DNA of 7,767 nucleotides, from the NCBI RefSeq assembly GCF_000701425.1, contig NZ_JNIW01000097.1:1-7767 (forward strand), read 5' to 3'. The notes below the pieces were generated by a model, which ran no database searches, had not been told where the DNA came from, and saw only the letters and a list, made by a program, of their open reading frames with translations. Each line of letters begins with the position of its first letter. Position 1 is the stretch's first letter. Made by a program: the position numbers and the translations under genes. This document shows, one piece after another, positions 7,047-7,767 of this stretch. This DNA is from Deinococcus frigens DSM 12807 (GTDB lineage: Bacteria > Deinococcota > Deinococci > Deinococcales > Deinococcaceae).

Positions 7047-7767
7047 CCCGCAGTGGTGCAGGGATGGCGCAACGACGCTCCTGATTCACGGCTGCTGGGG
7101 AGCGGTCAGGATTCCCGCGCAAACCTGGGAACATAGAACCAACCGGCGTCATCTCAGCCTGCCTAAAGATGCCAGCCTGGACACCAGCGGCTTCACCCCG
7201 CAAGCACTGGACCACCTGATGGCACTCAGTACAGCGGTGAGCTACGCCAGTGCGGTGAAGCTCGCCTGCCGATTTGGCCTGTCCGTTTCCACCAGTCAGC
7301 TTCAGCGGCTGATGGCACCGCTCGCGTATCAGACGGCACAGATGGTTCGTCATACCCTGAAACTTCGAGCGGAAGAACCGTTGCCCAATCTTCCCGGCAC
7401 GAAGGGACGGGTGATGGTGGTGCAGGCTGATGGCGTGATCGTCCTCGGTCACAAGACAGGGAAGAATGTCGTCAGAGACGACATTCCCAGAGAAACGGGT
7501 GAGGCGTTCGAGATCAAAGCGCTCACGGTCTACGCCGAGAATTCACCAGCCAACCGCATCACAGTGGCCGAAAAATGCGATGCAGACGAGTTTCTTCCAC
7601 TGCTGGCCGGTTCTTTGCGGGTGGCGGGTGTATGGCAACAGGACACGCTGATCAGCGTGTCCGACGGCGCACTCTGGATCGAAGACCGCATGAACTGCCT
7701 GGGAGTTACGCAGCACGTCCTGGACGTGTTCCATGCCGTGAGCTATGTGGACAGGGTGAGGGAAGAT
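7021..7767 (+). CDS. Transposase DDE part (orfB), ISKra4-like, frameshifted and truncated by the window edge
   Basis: The frame is open from after TGA 6970-6972 to the right edge, about 249 codons counted from 7021, and has no ATG, GTG or TTG near its beginning. It encodes an ISKra4-type catalytic region: VVQADGVIV with the first catalytic Asp at 7429-7431, a central EIKALTVYAEN segment, then SDGALWI with the second Asp at 7663-7665, and HVLDVFHAVSYVDRV, matching the family's LDxYHAxEHL region with Ser where Glu is usual. The third acidic residue is beyond the window. Expression would need a +1 (or -2) shift from the 6843 frame at TTTTCCCCCC (7019-7028), or the gene is broken by a one-base insertion. 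It is too well preserved over 240 codons to be an old relic. Confidence 0.75.

Larger units (their letters stand above)
6811..7767 (+). mobile_element. ISKra4-like insertion sequence, left part
   Basis: The right end of the window holds the beginning of an insertion sequence whose transposase reads rightwards off the edge. The family call rests on the protein motifs listed under the transposase. The left boundary is a guess: a GGGTGCGTCCC motif at 6811-6821 with internal GGG/CCC symmetry lies 32 bases before the first start codon and could be the terminal repeat. The right end is outside the window, so no inverted repeat or target duplication can be checked. The element sits about 160 bases upstream of rpmH on the opposite strand. 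Confidence 0.55.

Noticed and set aside
6997..7452. A 151-codon minus-strand frame within the insertion sequence
   Set aside because: It is antisense to the transposase catalytic frame and shows no family motif.

Overview
The window looks like chromosomal DNA of a Deinococcus species. This rests on three things: the first 138 bases are the 5' end of a 23S rRNA close to the Deinococcus type as I remember it, base composition is GC-rich throughout, and several genes carry a TANNNT -10 hexamer only 5-6 bases from the start codon, the leaderless arrangement common in Deinococcus. No database comparison was possible, so the genus is an inference.

Layout. (1) Bases 1-138, minus strand: the start of a 23S rRNA gene that runs off the left edge. 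Its own promoter is visible (TTGACA, 17 bases, TATCTT) and its leader holds a strong UUCG-capped hairpin. No 16S rRNA or tRNA lies upstream, so the 23S gene appears unlinked from 16S. (2) Bases 499-1954, minus: a GabD-type succinate-semialdehyde dehydrogenase with a terminator-like hairpin after it, a leaderless-type promoter and an 8+8 bp inverted repeat over the promoter. (3) Bases 2067-3913, plus: a small predicted lipoprotein of the phosphodiester glycosidase (YigE/NAGPA, DUF2233) family, then a 173-bp gap with a 13-bp-period triple repeat, then a 314-aa protein with two QW-like terpene-cyclase/prenyltransferase repeats. (4) Bases 3945-6651, minus: the conserved rpmH-rnpA-yidD-yidC cluster (ribosomal protein L34, RNase P protein, membrane insertion efficiency factor, membrane insertase), tightly packed with overlapping stop and start codons and closed by a convergent terminator. 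(5) From about 6811 to the right edge, plus: the left part of an ISKra4-like insertion sequence. Its transposase is split over two frames at a TTTTCCCCCC run, and it diverges from rpmH.

Function. The rpmH cluster joins ribosome assembly and tRNA 5' maturation to membrane protein insertion. The YidD stop and YidC start share a base, and so do the RnpA stop and YidD start region, which suggests translational coupling. The other genes are single metabolic or envelope genes with no obvious common pathway.

I see no defence system, CRISPR array or wholly new system. The points most worth a second look are the frameshifted transposase, the lipobox on a YidC that also has a large periplasmic domain, the same-frame rpmH/rnpA junction with a TTG start (compare the nested genes of Thermus), and the regulatory repeats at 260-273, 1972-1999 and 2831-2864.
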